Position numbers and translations under genes: made by a program. DNA of 64,000 bases, taken from the NCBI GenBank assembly GCA_021732045.1, contig JAKFWK010000003.1, forward strand, positions 248,001 to 312,000, read 5' to 3'. How positions within the stretch are numbered: the stretch's first letter is position 1; each line of letters starts with the position of its first letter. The notes under the pieces were generated by a model. That model worked only from the letters and a program-made list of their open reading frames with translations. It was not told the origin of the DNA and searched no databases. Positions 1-9,290 of this stretch are shown piece by piece. This DNA comes from Sulfurimonas sp. Lineage in GTDB: Bacteria; Campylobacterota; Campylobacteria; Campylobacterales; Sulfurimonadaceae.

Positions 1-486
1 ATAGATAAAATAGAACCAAAATCTTACAAATGGGATACAAAAGAGAACTTTATGTGAGATCCTATGTCTTGCAACCTCTCTTTTTAGTTTGCCATGTGGG
101 TTTAGGCTTCTAGCAGGCTCTTCTCTTGAGTACTCAATCTGTAAAATCCCTTTTTCTTGCAGATAGTTAAGGGCACTTCCACCATTTGCGTTATTAAGTC
201 CAGCTCTGTTGAAAGCGGAAAATATCTCTCTGTTTCCAACTGCAAAAGCTCTAAGCAACGCTCTGTTCTCTCTCTTTTTTAGTATTATCTCATCTATCTT
301 TATACTAAGAGAGTCAAAGTTATGTAAAATATGCTCTTTTATCAGTTGCTCAATCGGTTCACTAGTGTTAATCGTCCAATCCAAACCACCAAATACAGAA
401 AAATATTCAATGAGATTTTCCATATCGTCGATAGGATTTTTAAAGTAAAATGAGCGAAATTGCTTAAGAAGAGTTTGCTTTAACAT
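1..486 (-). CDS. Partial DUF234-like protein (start present, C-terminus off the left edge)
   Basis: An open frame of 162 codons runs on the minus strand from an ATG at 486 to the window edge without a stop. The visible protein has a helical region ending in a winged-helix-like stretch (residues about 85-125) and then the motif PFVRFWFYFIY, which resembles the PFxRFWFxF signature of the DUF234 domain at the C-terminus of certain archaeal-type ATPases. No P-loop ATPase domain precedes it, so this would be a stand-alone DUF234-type protein. It starts 22 bases after the dinB stop on the same strand, so the two are probably cotranscribed. The family assignment rests on motif memory; function is unknown. 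Confidence 0.55.
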   Translation of the reverse strand, partial: MLKQTLLKQFRSFYFKNPIDDMENLIEYFSVFGGLDWTINTSEPIEQLIKEHILHNFDSLSIKIDEIILKKRENRALLRAFAVGNREIFSAFNRAGLNNANGGSALNYLQEKGILQIEYSREEPARSLNPHGKLKREVARHRISHKVLFCIPFVRFWFYFIY

Positions 487-508
487 AATTATATTCTACC
501 ATTATTTA

Positions 509-1777
509 TTACAATTCACTCCCCCACTTTAACATGTCGATGCCATACTTTTCTCTAACTTTTTGAGACTCTTTAGTTAGCCTGTGCATTTTTTGATCAT
601 CTTCAAAACCAATAAGGGAGAGCTCTTTTCTTGACTCTCTTGTAAAACTTGAGCAGTTTATACTTATGCGAATAACATGAAGGCGTTTATGTATATCAGC
701 GTCGCTGAAGAGCTTTAGACATAATGAGTCAAATTTTTTCTCTGTAAAAACTTCGCAAAGAGAGATGTTTTTATGTGATTTTTGGCACATCTCATAATTT
801 AAGGAGAGACTAAAAATAGTTGGGATTACTTTGAGCCTCAAAATAGCATAATTAAGATGACGAGCGAGCACATGGACTCTTCTTCTAAGTTCAGTTCGTT
901 CAAACAGTGGGTCGAATGTTCTTGATATGCCTATGGATTTTCGTATATGTTTGGTTGAGATTTCATCATCGCTCTGTCCCTTAACTCTAAGATAAAGCTC
1001 TTTTGCATAAGGTCCCCACGACTCCAGAGTTCCTCTTCTTCTGCTGAGTTCCCCAAGTGTATGGATTTGCGCGCTATGGAGTTTCTCTTTCATGCTTTTG
1101 CCAATTCCTGCAAATGCTCCAACTGGAATCTTCTCTATAAAACCTTTCAGATCATTTTCAAAAATAACCTTGCATCCATAAGGTTTTGCGTGGGTTGTAG
1201 CGAGTTTTGCTATGTAGCGGGTTTTTGAGGCACCTATGGAAACTGGGAGTTTAGTAACACTCTTTATCTCATCCCTTAGCGCAGCTATAAAACTAGGCAC
1301 ATCAGAGTCCTCAACCCAACCGCTCAAATCCCCATAGAACTCATCAATACTAGCTTGTTCAACTAGCGGAATTTTAGTTTGTAAAAACTCGTGGAGCTCA
1401 TGTGAGAGTTGTTGGTAAAGCGACATATTTGGCGCTTTTATAATGAGATGAGGGCAGAGAGTTAGCGCTTCTCTTATGCTCATAGCTGTTTTTACGCCAT
1501 ACTTTCTGGCTTCATAACTAGAAGTTGTAAGTATGCCTCGCACTCGCCCATCAGCGTCTTTAAAAGCGTCTATATCGTCTCTCTCTTCATAAGCCTTATA
1601 AAAAGTAGGCACAAAAGAGCCAGAGTTCTCAAAATTTACACTCTGATTTTTTGATTCACTATCAAATATCTTCGTATCACTCCGCCCACCAATAGCCACA
1701 GCCTTGCCCTCAAGAGAAGGCTCTTTTATGCGAGTAGCACTAACGAAAAAGCAATCTATATCTATATGTATTTTCAT
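509..1777 (-). CDS. dinB: DNA polymerase IV (Y-family translesion polymerase)
   Basis: 422 residues. Y-family polymerases copy past DNA lesions with low fidelity. The N-terminal strand carries the first catalytic Asp (HIDIDCFF, D6). The second catalytic pair is in the SIDE motif (D145, E146). Helix-hairpin-helix and little-finger regions follow (about 225-400). An insertion at residues about 32-78, rich in Ser, Asp and Asn, lies between VAIGG and RGILTTSSYEARKYG; E. coli DinB has no such insertion, but I recall similar ones in epsilonproteobacterial homologues. The gene is followed on the same strand by the DUF234-like gene. The family call is firm; the exact subgroup is less so. Confidence 0.92.
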   Translation of the reverse strand: MKIHIDIDCFFVSATRIKEPSLEGKAVAIGGRSDTKIFDSESKNQSVNFENSGSFVPTFYKAYEERDDIDAFKDADGRVRGILTTSSYEARKYGVKTAMSIREALTLCPHLIIKAPNMSLYQQLSHELHEFLQTKIPLVEQASIDEFYGDLSGWVEDSDVPSFIAALRDEIKSVTKLPVSIGASKTRYIAKLATTHAKPYGCKVIFENDLKGFIEKIPVGAFAGIGKSMKEKLHSAQIHTLGELSRRRGTLESWGPYAKELYLRVKGQSDDEISTKHIRKSIGISRTFDPLFERTELRRRVHVLARHLNYAILRLKVIPTIFSLSLNYEMCQKSHKNISLCEVFTEKKFDSLCLKLFSDADIHKRLHVIRISINCSSFTRESRKELSLIGFEDDQKMHRLTKESQKVREKYGIDMLKWGSEL

Positions 1778-1840
1778 AAAGTGATTGTAGATAAAATTTA
1801 AAAAAACTCTAAAAAGTATGACAAATTGTCAAGAATATAA

Positions 1841-1850
1841 TTGCTATAAT
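1841..1850 (+). promoter_or_regulatory. Extended -10 promoter for the lipoprotein gene
   Basis: TTGCTATAAT combines an extended TG motif with a consensus -10 hexamer at 1845-1850. Transcription would begin near 1857, which is also the A of the most plausible ATG. That suggests a leaderless or nearly leaderless message. No good -35 box is visible. Confidence 0.6.
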
Positions 1851-1856
1851 TCGGCT

Positions 1857-2330
1857 ATGAAATATATTTTATTAATCTTTGCTCTTCTCTTTACTTCATG
1901 TAGCACCAAAAACTACGAGATTACTAAGACAAAAATCATCACTATAAAATCACCTAAGATTAAATTTTCTGATGTTGGATATGTGCGAAGTAGCAAAAAC
2001 AAGATAGAACTTGAACTTTTTATTGCTGGTAAGAGTATTCAGACTTTTACGCTAAATCATGTGATTTGCACAAATAGCGGATGTATGAGTAAGGGTGCAT
2101 TTAACGAAGAGTATCTAAACAAAAACTACCCATTAGATATTTTGCAAAATATAATCTTATCTCAGCCTATTTATGGTGGAAAAAATATCCAGAAAAAAGA
2201 TGGTGGATTTGAGCAAGTTATAGCTGAGAGTGGCGTTGAGATAACATACAGGGTGGACTTAAATGGAGTCTATTTTAAAGACAAAAAGAACAGTATAATT
2301 TTTCAAATAAAGGATCTGAATGAGCGCTAA
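1857..2330 (+). CDS. Putative lipoprotein of unknown function
   Basis: 157 residues from the ATG at 1857. The start was chosen because the protein then opens with a clean lipoprotein signal: Lys, a hydrophobic core, and the lipobox FTSC with Cys about 15 residues in. An in-frame ATG at 1818 would add 13 polar residues and lies upstream of the -10 box. The mature part is beta-rich and contains a CTNSGC pair of cysteines. It probably sits in the outer or inner membrane facing the periplasm. The end overlaps the start of nfo by 11 bases. I do not recognise the family. Confidence 0.7.
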   Translation: MKYILLIFALLFTSCSTKNYEITKTKIITIKSPKIKFSDVGYVRSSKNKIELELFIAGKSIQTFTLNHVICTNSGCMSKGAFNEEYLNKNYPLDILQNIILSQPIYGGKNIQKKDGGFEQVIAESGVEITYRVDLNGVYFKDKKNSIIFQIKDLNER

Positions 2331-3168
2331 ATTTGTTGGAGCACACACAAGTGCGAGTGGTGGAGTTTTTAATGCCATAGCAAACGCGGAGGCAATCGGT
2401 GCAAAAGCGTTTGCATTTTTTACTAAAAACCAGAGACAGTGGAGCGCCAAAGAACTTGATAGTGAGACTATTGATAAGTTTAAAGAGATGCTGTTGCATA
2501 GTGGTATATTGTCAAAGCATATACTCCCTCATGATTCGTACCTTATAAATCTAGGGCATCCTGAGAGTGAGGGAAGGGAAAAATCTATGGAAGCTTTTTT
2601 AGATGAGGTTCAAAGATGTTCTCTTTTGGGGCTTGATAGACTTAACTTTCACCCAGGAAGCCATCTTAAAAAAATCAGTGTAGATGAGTGTTTGGCTAAA
2701 ATCGCCGATGCCATGAACACTACGCTTGATAAAACAAGTGGAGTTAGCTTAGTTATTGAAAACACCGCAGGACAGGGCAGTAACCTTGGCTTTAAGTTTG
2801 AGCATCTAGCACAAATCATAGATAAGATAGAGGACAAAAGCCGTGTTGGAGTCTGCATCGACACTTGCCACATGTTTAGCGCTGGTTACGATATAAGAAC
2901 AAGAGAAACATACGACGCAACTTGGAGTGAGTTTGATAAAATTGTTGGGTTTAAGTACCTTATGGGGATGCATATAAATGATTCAAAAGCAAAATTTGAG
3001 TCTCATGTGGATAGACACAACTCATTAGGCAAAGGTGAAATAGGCCTTGATGCATTTAAATTTATCATGAATGATGATAGAATGAATGACATTCCGCTTA
3101 TACTAGAGACGATTGATGAGACAATTTGGAAAGATGAGATAGAGTTACTTTATTCGTTTGAGAAATAA
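2320..3168 (+). CDS. nfo: Endonuclease IV (AP endonuclease)
   Basis: 282 residues, close to the 285 of E. coli Nfo. The enzyme cleaves the backbone 5' to abasic sites in base excision repair and uses three metal ions in a TIM barrel. Family motifs are visible: GAHTSASGG at the N-terminus, RLNFHPGSH with a metal-binding His, VIENTAGQG with a metal-binding Glu, [32 protein letters not shown], and a final LILET. The ATG has an AAGGA box five bases upstream, lying inside the end of the lipoprotein gene, so the two may be translationally coupled. Confidence 0.96.
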   Translation: MSAKFVGAHTSASGGVFNAIANAEAIGAKAFAFFTKNQRQWSAKELDSETIDKFKEMLLHSGILSKHILPHDSYLINLGHPESEGREKSMEAFLDEVQRCSLLGLDRLNFHPGSHLKKISVDECLAKIADAMNTTLDKTSGVSLVIENTAGQGSNLGFKFEHLAQIIDKIEDKSRVGVCIDTCHMFSAGYDIRTRETYDATWSEFDKIVGFKYLMGMHINDSKAKFESHVDRHNSLGKGEIGLDAFKFIMNDDRMNDIPLILETIDETIWKDEIELLYSFEK

Positions 3169-3185
3169 AAAAGAGAGATATAGTT

Positions 3186-4922
3186 TTGGAAATATTAATA
3201 AATTTTTTAGAGGCAAAAGATGTAGAGAAATCTACTATTTTTGCTCAGTTGAAATGTAGCAAATCAGAGGCATTATTGCTTCAAGCTTTGGTTAAGAGAT
3301 ATATGAGTGGTGATGATGATGTACTGATTTTTGAGCTTTTAAAAGAGCTTTATGGGGATAAAAATTATGCTTTTGTTAAGCATCTTCAAGAGTTTAAGAT
3401 TCTTTTAGAGCTTGGTTGGATTCATCAGCAGAGTTTTAATCCTATCAAGATTTCGGAAGTAACACCGCTCGAGCTTTTAAACAGTTCTGTTGCGCTTTCC
3501 CCATCTCTTTTAAAGATTTTGCAAGACGGTTCTTCAGAGAGTGAACTTCAGGATATTAAGCCATATTCTGACCATTTAGAGTATCTTCAAGATCAGTTTC
3601 TTCGTATTGATTTATATCAAAAAATGAGTGCGATTCGTCAAAATGTTCATGAACATTCTTTAGGAATTGATAGGATGCAGCAAAAACTTCAACTCCTTGA
3701 AAAGAGGATAGAAGAGCGCGTGGCACAAACGACTGGAAAGCTTGTTTTGGATAAATTTTTCAAGCAAAAAAAGATGAGCACAAAAGAGCAGGTTATATTT
3801 TTGGCACTTCTTCGCGAGGAGTATAGCGCCACAGATGCCTCTCTTCGCGATATGAACTCGCTTATAGAGCTAATTTCGCTTGATGAGTATGAGCGAATCA
3901 AAAATCGTTCACTTTTAGAGGATGGCTCAAATCTTATAAATGATGGGATAATTGATTATGAAGAGATGCTAAACCCTTTTGGTGGCATTTCAAGAGCTTT
4001 TTATATAGTTGATGAGGTTCTTCACAGCATAATCCATCCGCAAAAAAATAAAAAAGTTCGTCGTATAAAATTAAATACACTTATCCAAGAGCAGGATATT
4101 TTTGAGCTTGTGGAGCCTGAAACTTCACTCACAGATGTTGTTTTGGCAAAAGAGACACAAGAGACGCTGGGTAACCTTATGAAACAGCTTGATAAAGAGG
4201 TTATTAACCGACTTGCTCACTGGGGCATCAAGGATAAAAAAAGCGGTATTGACGCGAGAATTATCTTTTATGGTGCCGCTGGAACTGGTAAAACTATGAC
4301 GGCGTATTCGCTTGCAAAATCTCTAAAAAGAGAAGTTCTGGCGTTTGACTGTTCAAAGATTTTGTCGATGTATGTCGGCGAGAGTGAGAAAAATGTTCGT
4401 AAAATATTTGATACTTTTAGCGATTTGTGTGAGAAAACAAAGTCAGAACCTATACTTTTGCTAAATGAAGCGGACCAATTTTTAGGCGCTCGCTCAAGCG
4501 GTGTTACCTCTGGAGCCGATCAGATGCACAACCAGATGCAAAATATTTTCTTAGAACAGATTGAGAAGTTTAAAGGCGTTTTGATAGCTACGACAAACTT
4601 GCTTGAAAACATAGATAAAGCTTTTTCACGCCGTTTTAATTACAAGATAGAGTTTAAAAAACCAAATCAAGAGCAGAGGCTCTCACTTTGGAAAAAGATG
4701 CTTCCAGTTAATGCGCCGTTTGAAGAGAATTTTAGTGTTGATGAGCTAGCAACTTACGCCCTAACTGGCGGACAGATAAATTTGGTTATAAAAAACACAG
4801 CATATAGGGTGGCAGTTAGAAAAAATCCTCTTTTTACTTTGGATGATTTTAAATTAGAGATACAAAAAGAGAAAGATGCCTCTTTTGACAGTGAAAAATC
4901 AATGGGATTTTTGAATAAATAA
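3186..4922 (+). CDS. AAA-family ATPase with a long unknown N-terminal half
   Basis: 578 residues with a TTG start. The first 330 residues are helical, include a coiled-coil-like stretch (about 150-190) and match nothing I recognise. The C-terminal AAA module has Walker A GAAGTGKT (363-370), a Walker B-like LLLNEADQF in which the first acidic residue is Asn (N427) and the catalytic Glu (E428) is kept, and an arginine-finger region around AFSRRFNYK. The type of AAA domain suggests remodelling of a protein substrate, but the target is unknown. It follows nfo by 17 bases and precedes the rhodanese gene by 9. Confidence 0.8.
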   Translation: MEILINFLEAKDVEKSTIFAQLKCSKSEALLLQALVKRYMSGDDDVLIFELLKELYGDKNYAFVKHLQEFKILLELGWIHQQSFNPIKISEVTPLELLNSSVALSPSLLKILQDGSSESELQDIKPYSDHLEYLQDQFLRIDLYQKMSAIRQNVHEHSLGIDRMQQKLQLLEKRIEERVAQTTGKLVLDKFFKQKKMSTKEQVIFLALLREEYSATDASLRDMNSLIELISLDEYERIKNRSLLEDGSNLINDGIIDYEEMLNPFGGISRAFYIVDEVLHSIIHPQKNKKVRRIKLNTLIQEQDIFELVEPETSLTDVVLAKETQETLGNLMKQLDKEVINRLAHWGIKDKKSGIDARIIFYGAAGTGKTMTAYSLAKSLKREVLAFDCSKILSMYVGESEKNVRKIFDTFSDLCEKTKSEPILLLNEADQFLGARSSGVTSGADQMHNQMQNIFLEQIEKFKGVLIATTNLLENIDKAFSRRFNYKIEFKKPNQEQRLSLWKKMLPVNAPFEENFSVDELATYALTGGQINLVIKNTAYRVAVRKNPLFTLDDFKLEIQKEKDASFDSEKSMGFLNK

Positions 4923-4931
4923 GGATAGAAA

Positions 4932-5846
4932 ATGAAATATTTTTTAACAGTTACAATTGCACTACTGTTTTTAAACACATTTGCAACGGCAAGTGAAGAG
5001 GTGTCTACACCAGATGTGTCGCCTTTTAACACAAGACTAGCAGCTGCTGAGGATATACAAGTTATACAAAAAAGTGGCGGTATTGTCTATGATGTAAGAG
5101 ACAATTATAGTGATTACTATTTTGGAGGACATATTCCTGGAGCACAATTTTTGCCTTTTACTGAGCGTTCAAGACCTAGTATAGATTATCACATAGAAGA
5201 TGATAGTTTTGACTGGTCTGCTCTTCCGAAAGATAAAAACACTCCGATTGTTTTTTACTGCGAAGGAGAAAATTGTTGGAAATCATATAAAGCTTCCGAA
5301 GTAGCGGCACAGATAGGATATGTGAGTGTTTATTGGTTTCAAGATGGACAGTCTGGATGGATTAAAAAAGGATTCCCAATAGAAGGACACAGTTGTATGT
5401 ACGAAGCAACAGCGAAACTCTTTAGTAGCACGAACAATCCAACGACATGGCTTTTAGAACCAGAACAACTTAGGGTTTGGATAGAAAAGGGTGAAAAAAT
5501 TAAAATTATAGATTTAAGAGTAGCTGCTAATTTTCAAAAAGGGCATATAAGAGGAGCCGTTTTTATTCCTATGACTCAGCTATTTTCACGAGATAAAATC
5601 CAGTTAATGCCAAAGTTAACAGATGGAGCAACTATTGTTTTGGTTAGTGAAAATGGTCAATTTGCTATGGCGGGCGCCATGGGAGTTGCAAATTTAGGAT
5701 ACAAAGTTAGAGTTTTAAATGGTGGGATGGGAGCGTGGAACCAAAAAGAGGGTAAAACCTTAATAGAACCTGCCATTCTTCAAAATAAAGAGCAAAAAAA
5801 AGCTGGTTGGGTTGAGAAGATATTTAAATCAAAACCTAAAAAATAA
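4932..5846 (+). CDS. Exported tandem rhodanese-domain protein
   Basis: 304 residues with an N-terminal signal peptide of about 21 residues (cleavage near ATA-SEE), so it is probably periplasmic. Two rhodanese-like domains follow. The first (about 40-150) has an active-site-type Cys in VFYCEGENCW (C110, with C115 nearby). The second (about 175-285) keeps the fold motifs IIDLR, GHIRGA and GGMGAW, but the catalytic position (LVSENGQF) has no Cys and should be inactive. Sulfur transfer or sulfane-sulfur binding is plausible in a sulfur-oxidising organism. It is the last gene before the complex I operon. Confidence 0.82.
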   Translation: MKYFLTVTIALLFLNTFATASEEVSTPDVSPFNTRLAAAEDIQVIQKSGGIVYDVRDNYSDYYFGGHIPGAQFLPFTERSRPSIDYHIEDDSFDWSALPKDKNTPIVFYCEGENCWKSYKASEVAAQIGYVSVYWFQDGQSGWIKKGFPIEGHSCMYEATAKLFSSTNNPTTWLLEPEQLRVWIEKGEKIKIIDLRVAANFQKGHIRGAVFIPMTQLFSRDKIQLMPKLTDGATIVLVSENGQFAMAGAMGVANLGYKVRVLNGGMGAWNQKEGKTLIEPAILQNKEQKKAGWVEKIFKSKPKK

Positions 5847-6000
5847 TTTTGTCGGCACGGTATTTGTAAACATTAGGCATTTGCTCATGGTTGGTTGTTT
5901 CAAGTAGACACACAAGGGTAACCTAATCTAAAAAATATGTAGTGATTTGTAACAGCATAGCACTTGAAATAGAGACTTTTTATAATTTTAAAGCTCTTTT

Positions 6001-6009
6001 TGCTATACT
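6001..6009 (+). promoter_or_regulatory. Probable promoter of the nuo operon
   Basis: TGCTATACT is an extended -10 box (hexamer 6004-6009), preceded by the T-rich tract typical of epsilonproteobacterial promoters. The start would be near 6016, giving a leader of about 105 bases before nuoA. The 274-base gap 5847-6120 otherwise holds short inverted repeats and no gene. Confidence 0.55.
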
Positions 6010-6065
6010 CCGCCCAACTGTTTTTTCTAAAATTATGTAAAGATTTAAGAAGAACAATAACTGAT

Positions 6066-6095
6066 GTTGTGCACTTTTTCGTTTTAGCGCATAAC
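6066..6095 (+). promoter_or_regulatory. Hairpin in the nuoA leader
   Basis: GTTGTGC (6066-6072) can pair with GCATAAC (6089-6095) through seven pairs including one G-U. It ends 12 bases before the AAAGG ribosome-binding site. It overlaps TTTAGCGCATAACA (6083-6096), a 14-mer found with one change upstream of the RhlE-type helicase gene. Its role is unknown. Confidence 0.3.
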
Positions 6096-6120
6096 AAACA
6101 ATAATATAAAGGTGGGTTAT

Positions 6121-6510
6121 ATGGAACATATAGTGACTTCAAATCCGTATTTCGGTGTATTTGTACTTTTCCTTCTAACATTTGGAGCATTTACGATAAC
6201 GACAATCATCGCTCGTTTAGCAAGTCGCGCTTTAGCAGCTAAAGATAGCGAAAAGATAAAACTATCAGTTTATGAGTGTGGACCAGAGGTTACGAAACAA
6301 CCAAACAGAATCTCTCCACAGTTTTACCTATTTGCACTACTTTTCTTGCTATTTGACGTAGAGATTGTTTTTATGTTTCCATGGGCTGTTGATTTTAAAT
6401 TGCTTGGATGGTTTGGTTTTGCTGAGATGTTGATGTTTATACTTTTATTGACTATCGGATTTGTTTACGCATGGAAAAAAGGAGCACTTGAATGGCACAA
6501 CATAAAGTAA
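6121..6510 (+). CDS. nuoA: NADH-quinone oxidoreductase subunit A
   Basis: 129 residues from the ATG at 6121, which has AAAGG eight bases upstream; a GTG at 6112 would add three residues with a poor ribosome-binding site. NuoA is a membrane-arm subunit of complex I near the quinone channel. Three transmembrane segments are visible (about 10-30, 62-82 and 90-110). The family loop motif YECGPE with its conserved Cys lies between the first two, and DVE follows in the second helix. First gene of the operon; it overlaps nuoB by 19 bases. Confidence 0.95.
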   Translation: MEHIVTSNPYFGVFVLFLLTFGAFTITTIIARLASRALAAKDSEKIKLSVYECGPEVTKQPNRISPQFYLFALLFLLFDVEIVFMFPWAVDFKLLGWFGFAEMLMFILLLTIGFVYAWKKGALEWHNIK

Positions 6511-7001
6511 ATTATACGCAAAATGGCGGCTTGCCTGTTGCACTTACAAGTATTGATAAAATTGTAAACTGGGGTCGTTCAAACTCAATCTGGGCTCTGA
6601 CTTATGGTCTTGCTTGTTGTGGTATTGAGATGATGGCATCTGGTGCTTCTCGTTATGACTTTGACCGTTTTGGAACAATCTTTAGAGCATCTCCTCGTCA
6701 GGCTGATGTTATGATTGTAGCCGGAACACTTACAAAAAAACACGCAGAGTTCATAAAAAGACTTTATGATCAAATGACTGAGCCAAAATGGGTTATCTCT
6801 ATGGGTTCATGTGCTAACACTGGCGGTATGTTTAACACTTATGCAACTGTTCAAGGTGTTGATAGAATCATTCCAGTTGACTTGTATCTCCCCGGTTGTG
6901 CACCTCGTCCTGAGACACTTCAGTATGGTGTTATGTTGTTACAAAAGAAAATCCGTGCGAATCACGCTTCAAGAGCACAAAAAGCAAAAAGGCTAATGTA
7001 A
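6492..7001 (+). CDS. nuoB: NADH-quinone oxidoreductase subunit B
   Basis: 169 residues. NuoB holds cluster N2, the last iron-sulfur centre before quinone. All four expected ligands are visible: the adjacent Cys pair in ACCGIEMM (C42, C43), C107 in [10 protein letters not shown] and C136 in LPGCAPRPE. Length and order of motifs are normal. The start overlaps nuoA, and nuoC follows after one base. Confidence 0.97.
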   Translation: MAQHKVNYTQNGGLPVALTSIDKIVNWGRSNSIWALTYGLACCGIEMMASGASRYDFDRFGTIFRASPRQADVMIVAGTLTKKHAEFIKRLYDQMTEPKWVISMGSCANTGGMFNTYATVQGVDRIIPVDLYLPGCAPRPETLQYGVMLLQKKIRANHASRAQKAKRLM

Positions 7002-7002
7002 T

Positions 7003-7809
7003 ATGAGAGCTTATAAACCAAAAGATAATGTACAAGCAAAAGCTTACTATACAGACAGATTTTTCGTATCTCCACAAGTTGCAAAATTTTCACCAGAGAG
7101 TGATGAAGTTTTTGCACAAGATTTAGAGGCCATAAAATCTAAATTTGAAGTTCTTGACGCTTATATTCAAGTTGGACAGATGGTTGTTTACATCAAGCCA
7201 GAGGACAATTTCAGGGTTCTAAAACTTATGAAAAAAGAGCTGACTTATACGCAGCTTACTGAGATGAGTGCGATTGACTGGATTGCACAAAGAGGCGGAT
7301 TTGAGGTTTTTTACCAGATGCTTAGTATGGATAAAAGAAAACGAATCCGTATAAAGATGTTTATTAAAAAAGGTGAAGCTGTTAACTCTGTTGAGAAACT
7401 TTTCCGCTCTGCTGACTGGTCAGAGAGAGAGATGTTTGATATGTTCGGTATTGAAGCTAACGGACACCCGTTTATGAAAAGAATCCTTATGCCATACGAT
7501 TGGCAAGGTCATCCGCTTCTAAAAACTTATCCATTGCAAGGCGATGAGTTTGCTGCATGGTATGAAGTTGATAAGATTTACGGCAAAGAGGCAAGAGATG
7601 CTATTGGACCTGAACTCCGTGATCCAGCTAAAGTTGACAGATATGACAGCGAGAGATTTGCAAGACTTGGACATGAAGTGCCAAAAGGAACAAAAATAAC
7701 TGGCAATGAGCCAAAAGTTGTTCAAAACTATCAAGAAGATGGTGGCGTATTTATGATTAAAAAATTCGATAAAAAAGATTCGGTCGTTATTGACGATCCT
7801 CAAAGATAG
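7003..7809 (+). CDS. nuoC: NADH-quinone oxidoreductase subunit C
   Basis: 268 residues. NuoC (30-kDa subunit) is part of the hydrophilic connecting module next to NuoB and NuoD. The signature [16 protein letters not shown], followed by RILMPYDW and GHPL, lies near residues 145-175. The protein is longer than many NuoC proteins because of an extra N-terminal stretch and a charged C-terminal tail. It is separate from nuoD, unlike the NuoCD fusion of E. coli. Confidence 0.95.
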   Translation: MRAYKPKDNVQAKAYYTDRFFVSPQVAKFSPESDEVFAQDLEAIKSKFEVLDAYIQVGQMVVYIKPEDNFRVLKLMKKELTYTQLTEMSAIDWIAQRGGFEVFYQMLSMDKRKRIRIKMFIKKGEAVNSVEKLFRSADWSEREMFDMFGIEANGHPFMKRILMPYDWQGHPLLKTYPLQGDEFAAWYEVDKIYGKEARDAIGPELRDPAKVDRYDSERFARLGHEVPKGTKITGNEPKVVQNYQEDGGVFMIKKFDKKDSVVIDDPQR

Positions 7810-7817
7810 GTAATAAT

Positions 7818-9056
7818 ATGCAAGTAAAAAATAGATTAAACCCATTTTTTGAAAATATTTCGTTTGACAGAGTTGATAATGAGATGATTCTAAACTTTGG
7901 TCCTCAACACCCATCAGCTCATGGACAACTTCGTTTGATGCTGCATCTTCAGCAAGAGATGATTGTTAAAGCTCATCCAGATATAGGTTATCTTCACCGC
8001 GGTATGGAGAAGATGGCTGAAAATATGATTTACAATGAGTTTATGCCGACAACTGACCGTATGGATTACATCGCTTCATCTTCAAACAACTACGGATTTG
8101 CACTTGCAGTTGAGAGACTTATAGGGCTTGAAGTTCCTCGTCGTGCAAAAGTTATTCGTATGATGCTCTTAGAGATTAACCGTGTTATGTCTCACCTTTT
8201 TTGGTTGGCAACAACAGCTCTTGATATCGGTGCTATGACTGTATTTTTATTCGCATTCCGCGAAAGAGAGTATTTGATGGATATTATTGAGGGATATTGT
8301 GGTGCTAGACTTACGCACTCTGCTATTCGTATCGGTGGTGTACCATTAGATATACAAGACTCATTTATCTCACAACTAAGAACATTCTTAGATAAGCTTC
8401 CTGCAAATATTAAAGACTATGAAGATTTGTTAGATACAAACAGAATCTGGCTTATGAGGATGGAAGAGGTTGGAACTATCTCAAAAGAGATGGCAATCTC
8501 ATGGGGTTGTACAGGACCGATGCTTAGAGCAAGTGGAGTTGCCTGGGATCTTCGTAAAGAGGAGCCTTATGAGCTTTATGATGAAGTAGAGTTTAGAGTG
8601 CCGTTTTCAGACAAAGGCGATAATTTCGCAAGATATCGCATCTACATGGAAGAGATGAGAGAGTCTGCTAAAATACTTTATCAAACAATTGAGATGTATG
8701 AGAAGTGTGTTAGAGATGGGCAAACTGAGCTTATGGCTCATTCACCAAAATATATCTCAGCTTCAAAGTTAGACATCATGACACAAAACTACTCTTTGAT
8801 GCAACACTTTGTTCTTGTAACACAAGGTATGAGACCTCCAGTTGGAGAGGTTTATGTGGCAACTGAATCACCAAAAGGTGAACTTGGTTTTTACATCAAC
8901 TCACAAGGCGGACCATATCCGTATAGACTAAAACTTCGTGCGCCATCTTTTTGGCACACAGGAATTTTAACTGACCTTTTACCAGGACACTATATTCCGG
9001 ATGTTGTTTCTATTATTGGAACTACAAATATTGTATTTGGAGAGGTTGACCGTTAA
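7818..9056 (+). CDS. nuoD: NADH-quinone oxidoreductase subunit D
   Basis: 412 residues. The 49-kDa subunit forms the quinone-binding cavity with NuoB and resembles [NiFe]-hydrogenase large subunits. GPQHPSAHG near residue 30 is the loop that carries the quinone-site His. Further family motifs are [32 protein letters not shown] and the C-terminal GEVDR. Its stop overlaps the next start (TAATG at 9054-9058). Confidence 0.97.
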   Translation: MQVKNRLNPFFENISFDRVDNEMILNFGPQHPSAHGQLRLMLHLQQEMIVKAHPDIGYLHRGMEKMAENMIYNEFMPTTDRMDYIASSSNNYGFALAVERLIGLEVPRRAKVIRMMLLEINRVMSHLFWLATTALDIGAMTVFLFAFREREYLMDIIEGYCGARLTHSAIRIGGVPLDIQDSFISQLRTFLDKLPANIKDYEDLLDTNRIWLMRMEEVGTISKEMAISWGCTGPMLRASGVAWDLRKEEPYELYDEVEFRVPFSDKGDNFARYRIYMEEMRESAKILYQTIEMYEKCVRDGQTELMAHSPKYISASKLDIMTQNYSLMQHFVLVTQGMRPPVGEVYVATESPKGELGFYINSQGGPYPYRLKLRAPSFWHTGILTDLLPGHYIPDVVSIIGTTNIVFGEVDR

Positions 9057-9277
9057 TGAAAAGATATGACTTAAGACATCTCAAAGATAACTTTGAGCCG
9101 AGAATGAAAGAGATTTTATCTGCTCATAAAGCAGGAGAAGTTGCAATATTTCTGTTTGAAATCGGAGATTTCTCGCCGATTCAAAGATCAGCTGATTTGG
9201 TAAAAGAGTGCGGCTATGAGTTAATGAACTCTTTAAAGTTTAACGAAGTCGACTGGACTATCGTAACTAAAAAATAG
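9056..9277 (+). CDS. nuoE: Short NuoE-position protein (HP1264-like)
   Basis: 73 residues, far shorter than the roughly 160 of ordinary NuoE, with no [2Fe-2S] cysteine set (only one Cys). Helicobacter and Campylobacter have similarly short proteins at this place in their nuo operons (Helicobacter HP1264). It starts inside the nuoD stop and is followed after 13 bases by the flavoprotein gene. It most likely binds the electron-input module as a small structural subunit. The symbol reflects position, not proven homology to NuoE. Confidence 0.75.
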   Translation: MKRYDLRHLKDNFEPRMKEILSAHKAGEVAIFLFEIGDFSPIQRSADLVKECGYELMNSLKFNEVDWTIVTKK

Positions 9278-9290
9278 GTAGGGTAGTAAA

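Noticed and set aside
1818..1856. Upstream ATG for the lipoprotein gene
   Set aside because: It would place 13 polar residues before the signal peptide and lies upstream of the -10 box.
5854..5867. Sigma-54-like sequence after the rhodanese gene (GGCACG-N4-TTGT)
   Set aside because: GG and the spacing are right, but the essential GC at -12 is GT, and no flagellar or activator context is near.
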